Assembly (NCBI RefSeq): GCF_000016325.1
Contig: NC_009436.1
Span: 496,001 to 560,000 of the forward strand
Direction of reading: 5' to 3'
Origin: Enterobacter sp. 638
GTDB taxonomy: Bacteria > Pseudomonadota > Gammaproteobacteria > Enterobacterales > Enterobacteriaceae
Length of the DNA: 64,000 bases
Positions 1 through 9,040 of the stretch are shown here, piece by piece. The first letter of the stretch is position 1. The number at the start of each line of letters is the position of its first letter. Both the position numbers and the translations under genes were made by a program. Under the pieces are notes generated by a model that made no database searches, was not told the origin of the DNA, and worked only from the letters and a program-made list of their open reading frames with translations.

Positions 1-2
1 CG

Positions 3-2558
3 ATGGATGAGAATGAAGTCTGGCGTGCCTTTGGCGGTCACCCGGAAGGGCTGAACGCTGCGGAAGTCGAAAAAACACGCGCCGAACATGGCGACAACCA
101 GATCCCGGCGCAAAAGCCGTCACCGTGGTTCGTCCACCTGTGGCTGTGCTACCGCAACCCGTTCAACCTGCTGCTGACCGCGCTGGGTATCGTTTCCTAT
201 GCCACGGAAGATCTGTTCGCCGCTGGCGTGATTGCGCTGATGGTCGCCATCTCTACACTGCTGAATTTCATTCAGGAAGCGCGGTCGACCCGTGCGGCTG
301 ACGCCCTGAAAGCGATGGTCAGCAACACCGCCACCGTGCAGCGTGTTATCAACGAGAAAGGCGAAAACGCCTGGCTTGAGTTGTCTATCGATCAGCTGGT
401 GGTGGGCGATGTCATTAAACTCGCGGCAGGCGACATGATCCCGGCCGATCTGCGCATCATCAAGGCACGCGATCTGTTTGTCGCACAGGCTTCGCTCACC
501 GGCGAATCGCTGCCGGTCGAGAAAGTGGCGCGCAGCCGTGACCCGCAGCAAACCAATCCGCTCGAAAGCGATACCCTGTGCTTTATGGGGACCACCGTGG
601 TGAGCGGCACGGCGCAGGCCATTGTGATCGCCACAGGCGGCAACACCTGGTTTGGCCAACTGGCGGGACGCGTCAGCCAGCAGGAGAGCGAGCCAAACGC
701 GTTCCAGAAAGGCATTGGTCGCGTCAGCATGTTGCTGATCCGCTTTATGATGGTGATGACGCCGATTGTGCTGCTGATCAACGGCTACACCAAAGGCGAC
801 TGGTGGGAAGCCGCACTGTTTGCGCTCTCCGTCGCGGTTGGCTTAACGCCGGAAATGCTGCCGATGATCGTTACCTCCACGCTGGCGCGCGGGGCGGTCA
901 AGCTGTCGAAGCAAAAAGTCATCGTGAAACATCTCGACGCTATCCAGAACTTTGGCGCGATGGACATCCTGTGTACCGACAAAACTGGGACGCTGACGCA
1001 GGATAAAATCGTGCTCGAGAACCACACGGATATCGCCGGGAAGGTAAGCGAGCGTGTGCTGCACACGGCCTGGCTGAACAGCCATTATCAAACCGGCCTC
1101 AAAAATCTGCTTGATGTCGCGGTGCTGGAGGGGGTGGACGAAGATTCGGCCCGCACGCTGTCGACGCGCTGGCAAAAAGTGGATGAGATCCCGTTCGACT
1201 TTGAGCGCCGCCGTATGTCGGTGGTGGTGAGCGAACAGGCGGATGTGCATCAGCTAATTTGCAAAGGGGCACTGCAGGAGATCCTCAATGTGTCGGCTCA
1301 GGTGCGTCATAACGGTGAAATTGTGCCGCTGGACGACACCATGCTGCGCCGCATCAAACGCGTGACGGACAATCTCAATCGTCAGGGACTGCGCGTGGTG
1401 GCGGTTGCCAGTAAAATCCTGCCTGCACGCGTTGGCGACTATCAGCGTATCGACGAATCCGATTTGATCCTCGAAGGTTACATCGCATTCCTCGATCCGC
1501 CGAAAGAGACCACCGCACCGGCGCTGAAAGCGCTGAAAGCCTCCGGCATTACCGTCAAAATCCTGACCGGTGACAGCGAGCTGGTGGCGGCAAAAGTGTG
1601 TCGTGAAGTCGGGCTGGATGCCGGTGACGTGGTGACGGGCAGCGATATCGAAACGCTTTCCGATGACGAGCTGGCTGCACTGGCAAAACACACCACGCTG
1701 TTTGCGCGCCTGACGCCGATGCACAAAGAGCGCATTGTCACGCTGCTGCGTCGCGAAGGGCATGTGGTGGGCTTTATGGGCGATGGCATCAACGATGCGC
1801 CTGCGCTGCGGGCAGCCGATATCGGGATTTCCGTGGACGGCGCGGTGGATATCGCGCGGGAAGCGGCCGATATCATCCTGCTAGAAAAGAGCCTGATGGT
1901 GCTGGAGCAGGGTGTGATTGAAGGGCGTCGTACCTTCGCCAATATGCTGAAATACATCAAAATGACCGCCAGCTCTAACTTCGGTAACGTCTTTAGCGTG
2001 CTGGTGGCGAGCGCATTTCTGCCGTTCCTGCCGATGCTTCCGCTGCATCTGCTGATCCAGAATCTGATGTATGACGTCTCCCAGGTGGCTATCCCGTTTG
2101 ATAACGTGGACGAAGAGCAGATCCAAAAACCGCAGCGCTGGAATCCGTCCGATCTGGGCCGTTTCATGCTGTTCTTTGGCCCGATAAGCTCGATCTTTGA
2201 TATTTTGACCTTCTGCCTGATGTGGTTTGTGTTCCATGCCAACACGCCGGAACACCAGACGCTGTTCCAGTCCGGCTGGTTCGTGGTCGGGTTGCTGTCG
2301 CAAACGCTGATTGTGCATATGATCCGCACGCGCCGTATTCCGTTCATCCAGAGCCGCGCCGCATGGCCGCTGATCATCATGACCCTGCTGGTGATGGCGA
2401 TGGGCATCGCGCTGCCGTTCTCACCGCTGGCGAGTTACCTGAGCCTGCAAGCGCTGCCGCTGAGCTACTTCCCATGGCTGGTGGCGATTCTGGCGGGGTA
2501 TATGGTGCTGACGCAGATGGTGAAAGGGTTCTATGCCCGTCGCTACGGTTGGCAGTAA
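3..2558 (+). CDS. mgtA: Magnesium-translocating P-type ATPase MgtA (5' end cut by window)
   Basis: P-type ATPase that imports Mg2+ across the inner membrane. The visible 851 residues align with E. coli MgtA from about its residue 48 to the end, so roughly 50 N-terminal codons and the Mg-sensing leader lie before the window. The TGES actuator motif (LTGESLPVEK), the phosphorylation motif DKTGTLT with the acceptor Asp at visible residue 326, TGD in the nucleotide domain and the GDGIND hinge motif are all intact. The protein ends in the usual YGWQ. It is chosen over mgtB because of close similarity to MgtA and its position beside ridA-pyrIB, as in E. coli. Nothing looks damaged; the first ATG here is internal, not the true start. 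Confidence 0.95.
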   Translation: MDENEVWRAFGGHPEGLNAAEVEKTRAEHGDNQIPAQKPSPWFVHLWLCYRNPFNLLLTALGIVSYATEDLFAAGVIALMVAISTLLNFIQEARSTRAADALKAMVSNTATVQRVINEKGENAWLELSIDQLVVGDVIKLAAGDMIPADLRIIKARDLFVAQASLTGESLPVEKVARSRDPQQTNPLESDTLCFMGTTVVSGTAQAIVIATGGNTWFGQLAGRVSQQESEPNAFQKGIGRVSMLLIRFMMVMTPIVLLINGYTKGDWWEAALFALSVAVGLTPEMLPMIVTSTLARGAVKLSKQKVIVKHLDAIQNFGAMDILCTDKTGTLTQDKIVLENHTDIAGKVSERVLHTAWLNSHYQTGLKNLLDVAVLEGVDEDSARTLSTRWQKVDEIPFDFERRRMSVVVSEQADVHQLICKGALQEILNVSAQVRHNGEIVPLDDTMLRRIKRVTDNLNRQGLRVVAVASKILPARVGDYQRIDESDLILEGYIAFLDPPKETTAPALKALKASGITVKILTGDSELVAAKVCREVGLDAGDVVTGSDIETLSDDELAALAKHTTLFARLTPMHKERIVTLLRREGHVVGFMGDGINDAPALRAADIGISVDGAVDIAREAADIILLEKSLMVLEQGVIEGRRTFANMLKYIKMTASSNFGNVFSVLVASAFLPFLPMLPLHLLIQNLMYDVSQVAIPFDNVDEEQIQKPQRWNPSDLGRFMLFFGPISSIFDILTFCLMWFVFHANTPEHQTLFQSGWFVVGLLSQTLIVHMIRTRRIPFIQSRAAWPLIIMTLLVMAMGIALPFSPLASYLSLQALPLSYFPWLVAILAGYMVLTQMVKGFYARRYGWQ

Positions 2559-2602
2559 TTTTGGCCCCTCTCACATTATAAGAAGACTGGGTGAGCGATC
2601 AG

Positions 2603-2798
2603 CTCCCTCTCCCCTTGGGAGAGGGCCGGGGTGAGGGAAACAGGCGTCTCGCTTTTCTCCTTCACCTTTTGGAAGAGGGCCGGGATGAGGGAAACAGGCA
2701 TCTCGGTTTTCTCCCTCTCCCCTTGGGGGAGTGCAGGGGTGAGGGGAGCAGACGGCTCGGTTTTCTCCCTCTCCCTTTGGGAGAGGGCTGGGGTGAGG
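2603..2798. repeat. 54-bp tandem repeat, about 3.7 copies
   Basis: Units start at 2603, 2657, 2711 and 2765, exactly 54 bp apart. Each holds the imperfect palindrome CCCTCTCCC-TTGG-GAGAGGG followed by GGGTGAGGG and a variable 18-20 nt tail. The same core recurs at 13261-13603, 24174-24206 and 63349-63392, so this is a dispersed palindromic intergenic element that has been amplified in tandem here. Because 54 is divisible by 3, it creates spurious open frames rich in PLPLGEG on both strands. It lies between the mgtA stop and the hexosaminidase promoter region and could act as a transcript end or stabiliser. Confidence 0.85.
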
Positions 2799-2925
2799 GT
2801 GTACGGTTGCTCCCAAATTCAACAACCTGTGATCCCCGTCGCCCTACCTCCTTGACGACAATTTACCCACATGTTAACAAAATGTTTTGCTCTTATTTGG
2901 CCCGTCAAATTTGATAAGGAACATT

Positions 2926-5310
2926 ATGTTGCGTTACAACCTCCTGACCGCCGGGCTTTTGCTCGGCTCTTCTGCTCTTGCGGCACCGGCGGGCGATTTG
3001 CCCCTCATGCCGTGGCCTGCCCACGTTGAGCGCCCAACGACGCAAGGCGCGCTGGTTCTGAACGATAAACTTTCTGTCAGCGTGAGCGGTGACGATCTCG
3101 GTGATGCCGTGGACCGTCTGCGTCAGCGCATCGCGCTGCAAACCGGCTGGACGCTTCAGCCGCAGGCTGTGAATCCGGATAAACCCACCATTCGCATCGC
3201 TATCGCCAAAAAAGTTAACCCGCAACCTCTGCCCGACAGCGATGAACGTTACACGCTCACCGTCGACGCCAACGGCGTCAATATCGCCGCCAACACCCGA
3301 TTTGGTGCGCTGCGGGCGATAGAAACGCTGCTCCAGCTCATTCAAAACGGCGCGGAAAACACCTCGCTGCCGTGGGTGAAAATTGAAGATGCCCCGCGCT
3401 TCCCATGGCGCGGTCTGCTGCTCGACTCCGCGCGTCATTTCATCCCGCTTGAAGATATCAAACGGCAGATCGACGGCATGGCGGCCGCCAAACTGAACGT
3501 GTTGCACTGGCATTTAACCGACGATCAGGGCTGGCGATTTGCCTCGAAACGCTATCCAAAACTGACGCAACTGGCGAGCGACGGACTGTTTTACACCTCT
3601 GATCAGATGCGTGACATCGTGCGCTACGCCACCGCGCGCGGCGTGCGCGTGGTGCCAGAAATCGACATGCCGGGCCACGCGTCGGCGATTGCCGTGGCCT
3701 ATCCGGAGCTCATAAGCGCACCAGGGCCGTATGAAATGGAACGCCATTGGGGGGTGTTGAAACCGGTTCTCGATCCGACAAAAGAAGCGACGTATGCCTT
3801 TGCTGAGGCGATGGTGAGCGAACTGGCGGCGATCTTCCCCGATCCGTATCTGCATATCGGCGGCGATGAAGTTGACGATACGCAGTGGAAAGAAAACAAA
3901 GCCATTCAGCAATTTATGCGCGACAACAAACTTGCGGACAGCCACGCTTTACAGGCGTATTTCAACCGCAAGCTGGAAACGATCCTTGAAAAACATCACC
4001 GCCAGATGGTCGGCTGGGATGAGATTTACCATCCGGATCTGCCCAAAAGCATTCTGATTCAGTCCTGGCAGGGGCAGGACGCGCTCGGCGAAGTGGCGAA
4101 GCAGGGTTACAAAGGCATTCTCTCCACCGGTTTTTATCTCGATCAGCCGCAAAGCACGGCCTATCACTATCGCAATGAAATCGTGCCGCAAGGCTTAAAC
4201 GGCGTGGATATTATCGCCGATAACGACAGCGCACAAAGCTGGACATTCACCATGCCGCGCCTGAAAGGCAAGCCGGTTGAGGGCAGCTTTACGCTGGTGA
4301 AAGCGGTTTCTGGCTGGCGCGGATTTATTGATTTCAACGGTAAATCCCGGCGTGCGGTGAATAATATTGAGTGGCGTGATGACAATCAGGTGACGTTCAC
4401 CGTTGATACCTGGATGGGCGAAACGCGCCCGGTGGTGAACGTCGCGGACGACAAGCTGACGGGCTATTTCCTGGTGGGTAACGCGCGCTATCCGATTTCC
4501 GGTGCGCGTCTGGATGACGTACCAAAAGGCACGCAACCGGTGGTGCCGGATGCCGATCAGCAGGCTAATCTGATGGGCGGCGAAGCGGCGCTGTGGGCGG
4601 AAAACGTGGTCGCACCGGTGCTGGATATCAAGCTGTGGCCGCGCGCGTTTGCGGTGGCGGAGCGTCTGTGGTCCGCGCAGGACGTGAAGGATGTCGACAA
4701 TATGTACACCCGTTTGCAGGCGATGGACACCTGGACGACGGTATCGGTCGGCCTTCAGCAGCACAGCCAGCAGCAGGCGTATTTCATACGTCTGGCGAAT
4801 ACGACCGAGACGCTGCCGCTGCAGATTCTCGCGCAGGCGCTGGAGCCGGCGCAGTATTACACCCGTCAGCATCTCAAATTCCAGGCCGGAAATTATCATC
4901 AGTTTGAGCCGCTAAACCGTTACGCCGATGCGCTGAGCGCGGAGAGCAACACCGTGCGCCAGATGAACAAATGGGCCGAACGCCTGGTCAGCGATGCGGA
5001 AGACACCGAAAGCGCAGAGGCGCTGCGCCACGTGTTTACCCGCTGGCAAAGCAATACCAGCGATGCGCTGGCGCTGAGTGACAATAATTATCAGCTCAAA
5101 GCCATCAAGCCCGTTATTCAGGAGGTGGATAAGCTGGCATCGATTGGCCTGCGGTTGGCCGACCTGGTGGCGCGACAGGGTACGCTGGATGACAAGGAGA
5201 TCGCTTCTATTCAGAAGGAGTTGGATAAGGCCGCGGAGATTCAGGATGAAGTGGTGATTGCGGCGGTTTATCCGGTTGAGACGTTGCTAAGGGCGACAAG
5301 GAATCAGTAA
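2926..5310 (+). CDS. Secreted beta-N-acetylhexosaminidase, GH20
   Basis: Exported glycosidase that removes terminal beta-linked GlcNAc/GalNAc. The start at 2926 is preceded by AAGGA at 2916-2920 and gives a 794-residue precursor with a signal peptide (about residues 1-20, ending SALAAP); an upstream in-frame start at 2887 would spoil the signal. A GH20b-type N-terminal domain is followed by the catalytic barrel: HWHLTDDQGWR, then the family pair Asp314-Glu315 in HIGGDE. The long C-terminal part (about residues 600-794) is helical and without a recognised motif. It is not part of the E. coli mgtA-ridA region, so it is an accessory insertion, but its base composition resembles its neighbours. 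It may act on chitin or glycan fragments in the periplasm or outside. Confidence 0.88.
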   Translation: MLRYNLLTAGLLLGSSALAAPAGDLPLMPWPAHVERPTTQGALVLNDKLSVSVSGDDLGDAVDRLRQRIALQTGWTLQPQAVNPDKPTIRIAIAKKVNPQPLPDSDERYTLTVDANGVNIAANTRFGALRAIETLLQLIQNGAENTSLPWVKIEDAPRFPWRGLLLDSARHFIPLEDIKRQIDGMAAAKLNVLHWHLTDDQGWRFASKRYPKLTQLASDGLFYTSDQMRDIVRYATARGVRVVPEIDMPGHASAIAVAYPELISAPGPYEMERHWGVLKPVLDPTKEATYAFAEAMVSELAAIFPDPYLHIGGDEVDDTQWKENKAIQQFMRDNKLADSHALQAYFNRKLETILEKHHRQMVGWDEIYHPDLPKSILIQSWQGQDALGEVAKQGYKGILSTGFYLDQPQSTAYHYRNEIVPQGLNGVDIIADNDSAQSWTFTMPRLKGKPVEGSFTLVKAVSGWRGFIDFNGKSRRAVNNIEWRDDNQVTFTVDTWMGETRPVVNVADDKLTGYFLVGNARYPISGARLDDVPKGTQPVVPDADQQANLMGGEAALWAENVVAPVLDIKLWPRAFAVAERLWSAQDVKDVDNMYTRLQAMDTWTTVSVGLQQHSQQQAYFIRLANTTETLPLQILAQALEPAQYYTRQHLKFQAGNYHQFEPLNRYADALSAESNTVRQMNKWAERLVSDAEDTESAEALRHVFTRWQSNTSDALALSDNNYQLKAIKPVIQEVDKLASIGLRLADLVARQGTLDDKEIASIQKELDKAAEIQDEVVIAAVYPVETLLRATRNQ

Positions 5311-5330
5311 GATTTTAAGCATTTGAAGTG

Positions 5331-5597
5331 ATTCCGTTCACCTTATGTTCAGCAGAATATAATGGCTTCATAAGCCGTGAACGTGACAAGGGGGCCGCGC
5401 GGCCCCCTTGTCGATCCCCGCGCCCCGCCAGGAAATCGGTGCTGCGCACTGCGCTCACCTCCCGGTCAGTTGCCCGCGGTCGACTCGACGTCCTTGTCTC
5501 GTTTCGCCTCTGGCCGCCATCCCTGGCGTCCAGCCCTTGTCATCCGACCTCCGGTTCGCCGATTTCAGCGGGGACCCAACATCGGTGCCCTATTTTG
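5331..5597 (+). repeat. Copy A of a ~267-bp GC-rich structured repeat
   Basis: Nearly the same sequence occurs inverted at 7791-8057, and a diverged copy lies at 63040-63322. One end holds CCGTTCAC and GTGAACG about 45 nt apart as inverted arms. Then comes a strong hairpin (AAGGGGGCC...GGCCCCCTT), a GC-rich body and GATTTCAGCGGGGA at the other end. Open frames inside (for example 5377-5598) translate to Pro/Arg/Ser-rich sequence and differ between copies, so I do not call a gene. I know no name for this element. The remaining bases up to 5771 hold nothing recognised. Confidence 0.8.
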
Positions 5598-5771
5598 ACG
5601 ACTGCGAATTTAACGAATGATATAGCTGTTGGGCAAAAGGATTTTTAAATGACCACCCTTAAAGTTTAGGTCGGCTTTGTGCCAGGAGCGGACGTTAAAA
5701 ATTTCCTTTAGGGCAATCGAAAAAAGAGGGATACGACCTATACTTGATTTGTATTTTAGATTACGACAGCA

Positions 5772-6812
5772 TCAGTATAATTTTAACCCAAGCTTACTAA
5801 TTTCTTTTCTACGCATTCCAAAAATAGCATCACCACTTGTAGAAATGAATGAAGCAATGCGTCGGTCATTGTCATCTACACCTTCCCAGAAGAAAGGGAC
5901 ATTATTGTTCATCAGACTTTCTGCAAAGGTTAAATGTGTTAGCGCCAAGAAAATCCTAACGAAATTAGATGGCTCATTGAAATCCTGATTCAGCAAATGT
6001 AGTGTCAAATGTCTATTGAAACTACCTTCATTAATACCTCCAGTTGGTTTGTATATAACATTTTTAAAAAAAAATCTGGTTGAATTAATCACATCACACT
6101 GGGGGTTTAAATGTGTGAAAAAATCCACCTCAGTTTCAATGTCATAACCTTTGCCGGGATGCCAGTCAAAATTTGGGAGCTGCCGTACTCCCCATGTAAT
6201 AATGAGTTTTCTAATTTCCTTTTCAAACCTGTCTGCACTTGTATTTGTGTTGTCACCATCACAAAACTTTACAAGTAAGTTCCTCAACCCACCTTCAAAG
6301 ACAGGGAATAGCGACATTATAGATATATGATCATACCCCAAATAAAAAGCCTCTATAGCTTCAAAAATAATTGTTTTATAGTTTTTTAGTGATTCGCTCT
6401 TTATAAAATATTTATTGAAATAAGCAATTGCAATTTCTAATGAGAAATTTTCGAACAACCATTTATTTGAATTCTCAAGTGGATTTTCACATCGTTTAAT
6501 TTCATGGATTGCAGAAGAAAGAGTGCCTACTCCAATATATAGAGGTAATGCTATACCAAGTGAATTTGCATGCGACTGAATATTCGAACATCGTCCCCAA
6601 TGTCTGTTTAAGTACGATATTGGCCTTTCGGTAAGCAAGAAATTTAAATCATCAATTTTAACTTCGAAAGAAGCATAACAAAGCTCACTTTTTGAAATCA
6701 CTGGTTCTACGCTATGATTTCTCCTGAATTGATTCGAAATTTCATTCTCGGAGAGCTTATCTAATTTAGATAAACGTTTCAAAGTTGGCAGGAACTTTTC
6801 TAAATCTGGCAT
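5772..6812 (-). CDS. Unknown AT-rich orphan with an HEPN-like C-terminal motif
   Basis: A 346-residue protein that I cannot assign to a named gene. Composition is strikingly AT-rich next to the surrounding backbone, which suggests recent transfer. Visible elements are a helical segment around residues 155-180 (AFYLGYDHISIMSLFPVFEGGLRNLL) and, near residue 267, RHLTLH. The latter fits the R-x4-H arrangement of HEPN ribonucleases and is followed by a helix as in Apea/DUF4209-like proteins. HEPN proteins are often toxins or abortive-infection factors, so a defence role is possible; that is inference from one short motif and the setting. The gene stands alone between two inverted copies of the 267-bp repeat, next to symE. 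No transmembrane segment or signal peptide is seen. Confidence 0.6.
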   Translation of the reverse strand: MPDLEKFLPTLKRLSKLDKLSENEISNQFRRNHSVEPVISKSELCYASFEVKIDDLNFLLTERPISYLNRHWGRCSNIQSHANSLGIALPLYIGVGTLSSAIHEIKRCENPLENSNKWLFENFSLEIAIAYFNKYFIKSESLKNYKTIIFEAIEAFYLGYDHISIMSLFPVFEGGLRNLLVKFCDGDNTNTSADRFEKEIRKLIITWGVRQLPNFDWHPGKGYDIETEVDFFTHLNPQCDVINSTRFFFKNVIYKPTGGINEGSFNRHLTLHLLNQDFNEPSNFVRIFLALTHLTFAESLMNNNVPFFWEGVDDNDRRIASFISTSGDAIFGMRRKEISKLGLKLY

Positions 6813-6969
6813 AATAATCCTAAAAGTTAAGAATTAATCTTTACGAAAAATATCATATGATCCTTTGATTAATTATACTATTTAATGGTGTTTTTATCAG
6901 CGCAGAACTAAACGTAAACATCCGCTTCTCGCTCATAGCAGTCCCTGGAATATTGCAATCCCGGTAAAA

Positions 6970-6991
6970 TCCCCGGCTTTAAAGCCGGGAA
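6970..6991 (-). terminator. Hairpin downstream of symE
   Basis: A perfect palindrome CCCGGCTTTAAAGCCGGG at 6972-6989 lies 20 bp past the symE stop and is followed on the minus strand by ATTTTA. It is a plausible terminator for symE. The rest of 6813-7009 is AT-rich, and I see no gene in it. Confidence 0.55.
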
Positions 6992-7009
6992 TCATTTCGC
7001 CATTACCGA

Positions 7010-7519
7010 TCACAGAGTCCTGCGGATCGTCGGGATATTTCCGGTGTCATTTAGCGCGCCAGGAAACGTTTTCAGCCATTCCTGCACGCGTTTTTTATTG
7101 ATATTCACCACGCTCATGCCTTCGAGGCAGCCCCACAGCTCGCGGGTATTTTGCGGCGTAATGATGATGCAGCCAGGCATCACGCGGATTTTTACTGGCA
7201 TACCGTCGGGAAAACCGGCTTTCGGCAGCCACTCGCCGGAGAGCGGAATAAAGCGATTGCGGATTCTGGAATACAGTTCACAGCAGGCAGCGCTGGATAC
7301 CGGCGTGTCGGCTCGGGCGTGTACCGCTGCCTCGACAGTGGCTTTGCCGTGAAGACGACGCGCATCTTTTTTGCAAGTCACCTCGGGAAATCGATCATTA
7401 CCCTCCGATCTCTCAGGATCTGTTTGGGCAATAGTGGGATCTGGCATAAACTCGTTTGCAGCCATTTTCAACTTCGTAGTCAGTTGTTTGTGGTTAGCGG
7501 TGAAAGGGTGGTTGGACAC
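7010..7519 (-). CDS. symE: SymE-like toxin (type I toxin-antitoxin family)
   Basis: The C-terminal ~85 residues match the SymE family: the core LYSRIRNRFIPLSGEWL, AGFPDG, then VKIRVMPGCIIIT, an AbrB/MazE-like fold that evolved into an SOS-induced endoribonuclease-type toxin. E. coli SymE is about 113 residues. The 169-residue frame here, opened by GTG at 7519 with no clear ribosome site, has about 60 unrelated N-terminal residues, so the true start is probably further in (ATG codons near 7463 or 7448). In E. coli the antisense RNA SymR overlaps the 5' end; I could not pick out its promoter here. The gene lies inside the repeat-bounded islet with the HEPN-like orphan. Confidence 0.72.
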   Translation of the reverse strand: MSNHPFTANHKQLTTKLKMAANEFMPDPTIAQTDPERSEGNDRFPEVTCKKDARRLHGKATVEAAVHARADTPVSSAACCELYSRIRNRFIPLSGEWLPKAGFPDGMPVKIRVMPGCIIITPQNTRELWGCLEGMSVVNINKKRVQEWLKTFPGALNDTGNIPTIRRTL

Positions 7520-7790
7520 CTTTGCATCGCGCTAATTAATACTCGCTTTTAAAACCTCTCAATTCCCGCTCTGAATAAACCCCTCGTCGCGTAAAACCAA
7601 TAATACTCCTCTGGATAAAAAAACAGTGCTCAGAAACCAGGGCAAATACGGGAAATACGAGGGCGCTTCAGAGGTAAATGAGTTGGAATGAAACGTTGCA
7701 TATTTCTCTGCATTAATTGATCCGAAGACTCGACGACAAGGGCTAGTCATCAAGAATGAAAAGTTACATAGCAAGACCTTCATCATTCGA
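7520..7790. other. Intergenic stretch, no gene supported
   Basis: Between symE and repeat copy B. A 75-codon minus-strand frame (7559-7786) has no recognisable motif, no convincing ribosome site and runs up to the repeat, so I do not call it. The symE promoter, and possibly an antisense RNA to symE, would be expected at the left end. Confidence 0.5.
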
Positions 7791-8057
7791 AAAGGGCAAC
7801 GGTGTTGAGTCCCCGCTGAAATCGGCGAACCGGAGGCCAGAAGACAAGGGCTGGACGCCAGGGGGGGCGACCAGAGGCGAAACGAGACAGGGACGTCGAG
7901 TCAAGCCGACCGCGGGCGGCTGACCGGGAGGTGAGCGCAGGGCGCAGCACCGATTTCCTGGCGGGGCGCGGGGATCGAAAAGGGGGCCGCGTAGCCCCCT
8001 TGTCACGTTCACAGGTAATGAAGCATTTATATTCTGCTGAACATAAGGTGAACGGAA
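7791..8057 (-). repeat. Copy B of the ~267-bp structured repeat, inverted relative to copy A
   Basis: On the minus strand this reads almost identically to 5331-5597, including the CCGTTCACCTTATG end, the GTGAACG arm, the AAGGGGGC...GCCCCCTT hairpin and the GATTTCAGCGGGGA end. Together with copy A it frames the symE/HEPN-like islet as a long inverted pair. Substitutions and small indels show that the two copies are not a recent duplication. Confidence 0.8.
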
Positions 8058-8107
8058 TAACCTCAGATACTTAACCGATCGCCCCAAACAGTAATAGGGC
8101 AAAACGA

Positions 8108-8494
8108 TCAGCGACGAACTGCAATCGCCTCAATCTCAATCTTCACATCTTTCGGCAGACGCGCCACTTCAACACAAGAACGCGCCGGGAAGGTGGCATT
8201 GTGCTCAGTAAAGAACGCTTCGTAAGTGGCGTTAACGGTCGCGAAATCGTTCAGATCTTTCACAAACACCGTGGTTTTCACGATATCGCCCACTTTCAGG
8301 CCCGCGGATTCTACGATAGCTTTCACGTTTTCCAGCGACTGACGCGCCTGAGCGGAAATGTCATCCGGTACTTCACCGGTTTTTGGGTTCACCGGGATCT
8401 GACCGGAAGTGATGATCATGCTGCCCAGATCAACGCCCTGAACGTATGGGCCGATAGCCGCAGGTGCATTTTCCGTCGCAAGTACTTTTGTCAT
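8108..8494 (-). CDS. ridA: Reactive intermediate/imine deaminase RidA
   Basis: 128-residue cytosolic YjgF/YER057c/UK114 protein that hydrolyses 2-aminoacrylate and related imines released by PLP enzymes such as threonine dehydratase. The conserved features are visible: GPYVQG, SGQIPV, the active-site Arg in PARSCVEVARLP, and the terminal IEIEAIA. Length equals the E. coli protein. It follows pyrI on the same strand (72 bp gap), as in E. coli, so it may be read from the pyrBI transcript as well as from its own promoter. Confidence 0.96.
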   Translation of the reverse strand: MTKVLATENAPAAIGPYVQGVDLGSMIITSGQIPVNPKTGEVPDDISAQARQSLENVKAIVESAGLKVGDIVKTTVFVKDLNDFATVNATYEAFFTEHNATFPARSCVEVARLPKDVKIEIEAIAVRR

Positions 8495-8566
8495 GATTTC
8501 TCCAGGATAACAGCGTTAAAAAATTCTCAACAATTATAACAGCCGGGTTTTCATTACCAACCTCAA

Positions 8567-9034
8567 TTAGTTGGCCAGCACCACATAATGAGAAAACTCT
8601 TTTTCGCAGTATTTGCATTTGAGTGCGATGTCTTTCTCGCGCTTTTTGACTGCAAAGCTAGATGAAACCGGCTCAGCGTGGCTGATGCAGTTGCTGTTCG
8701 GGCAGACCAGAACGGTGTCGATACGTTCCGGTAAGTTCGGGCGAGATTTCCCCACCACTTCGTAATCGTCGATGCGGTTAACGGTCGCATCCGGCGCATA
8801 CAGGGACAGCTGGTTCACCTGTTCGTCGGTCAGGAACGTGTTCTCTATTTTGATCAAATCTTTGCGGCCCATTTCGCCGGATGGCAGATTCAAACCGATA
8901 GTGATGCGCTGATCGGTTTCGGTCAGCTTGAACAGCGTCAGCAGCTTAAAGCCGATTTGCGCAGGGATATGGTCAATCACCGTGCCACGCTTGATGGCTT
9001 CTACCTGGAGTTTGTTATCGTGTGTCATGTTCAT
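8567..9034 (-). CDS. pyrI: Aspartate carbamoyltransferase regulatory chain
   Basis: 155-residue regulatory subunit that binds CTP/ATP and holds the catalytic trimers of ATCase together. The N-terminal allosteric domain ([18 protein letters not shown]) and the C-terminal zinc site of four cysteines (CPNSNC and CKYC) are complete. It begins 6 bp after the pyrB stop, forming the pyrBI operon that catalyses and controls the first committed step of pyrimidine synthesis. No anomalies are seen. Confidence 0.97.
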   Translation of the reverse strand: MNMTHDNKLQVEAIKRGTVIDHIPAQIGFKLLTLFKLTETDQRITIGLNLPSGEMGRKDLIKIENTFLTDEQVNQLSLYAPDATVNRIDDYEVVGKSRPNLPERIDTVLVCPNSNCISHAEPVSSSFAVKKREKDIALKCKYCEKEFSHYVVLAN

Positions 9035-9040
9035 GTCCCC

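Noticed and set aside
120..2407. Long minus-strand frames under mgtA, including a 309-codon one
   Set aside because: They are antisense to a well-conserved ATPase gene; such frames are common in GC-rich genes with this codon bias.
2571..2914. Open frames of 74-107 codons with repeated PLPLGEG-like peptides on both strands
   Set aside because: They come from the 54-bp tandem repeat whose length is divisible by three; no start signal or homologue pattern.
5377..5620. Open frames inside repeat copies A and B (RGPRGPLVDPRAPPGN-type peptides)
   Set aside because: The frame is not kept in copy C, no ribosome site, and the sequence is better explained as a structured repeat.
7559..7786. 75-codon minus-strand frame between symE and repeat B
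   Set aside because: No motif or start signal; it may overlap the symE regulatory region.
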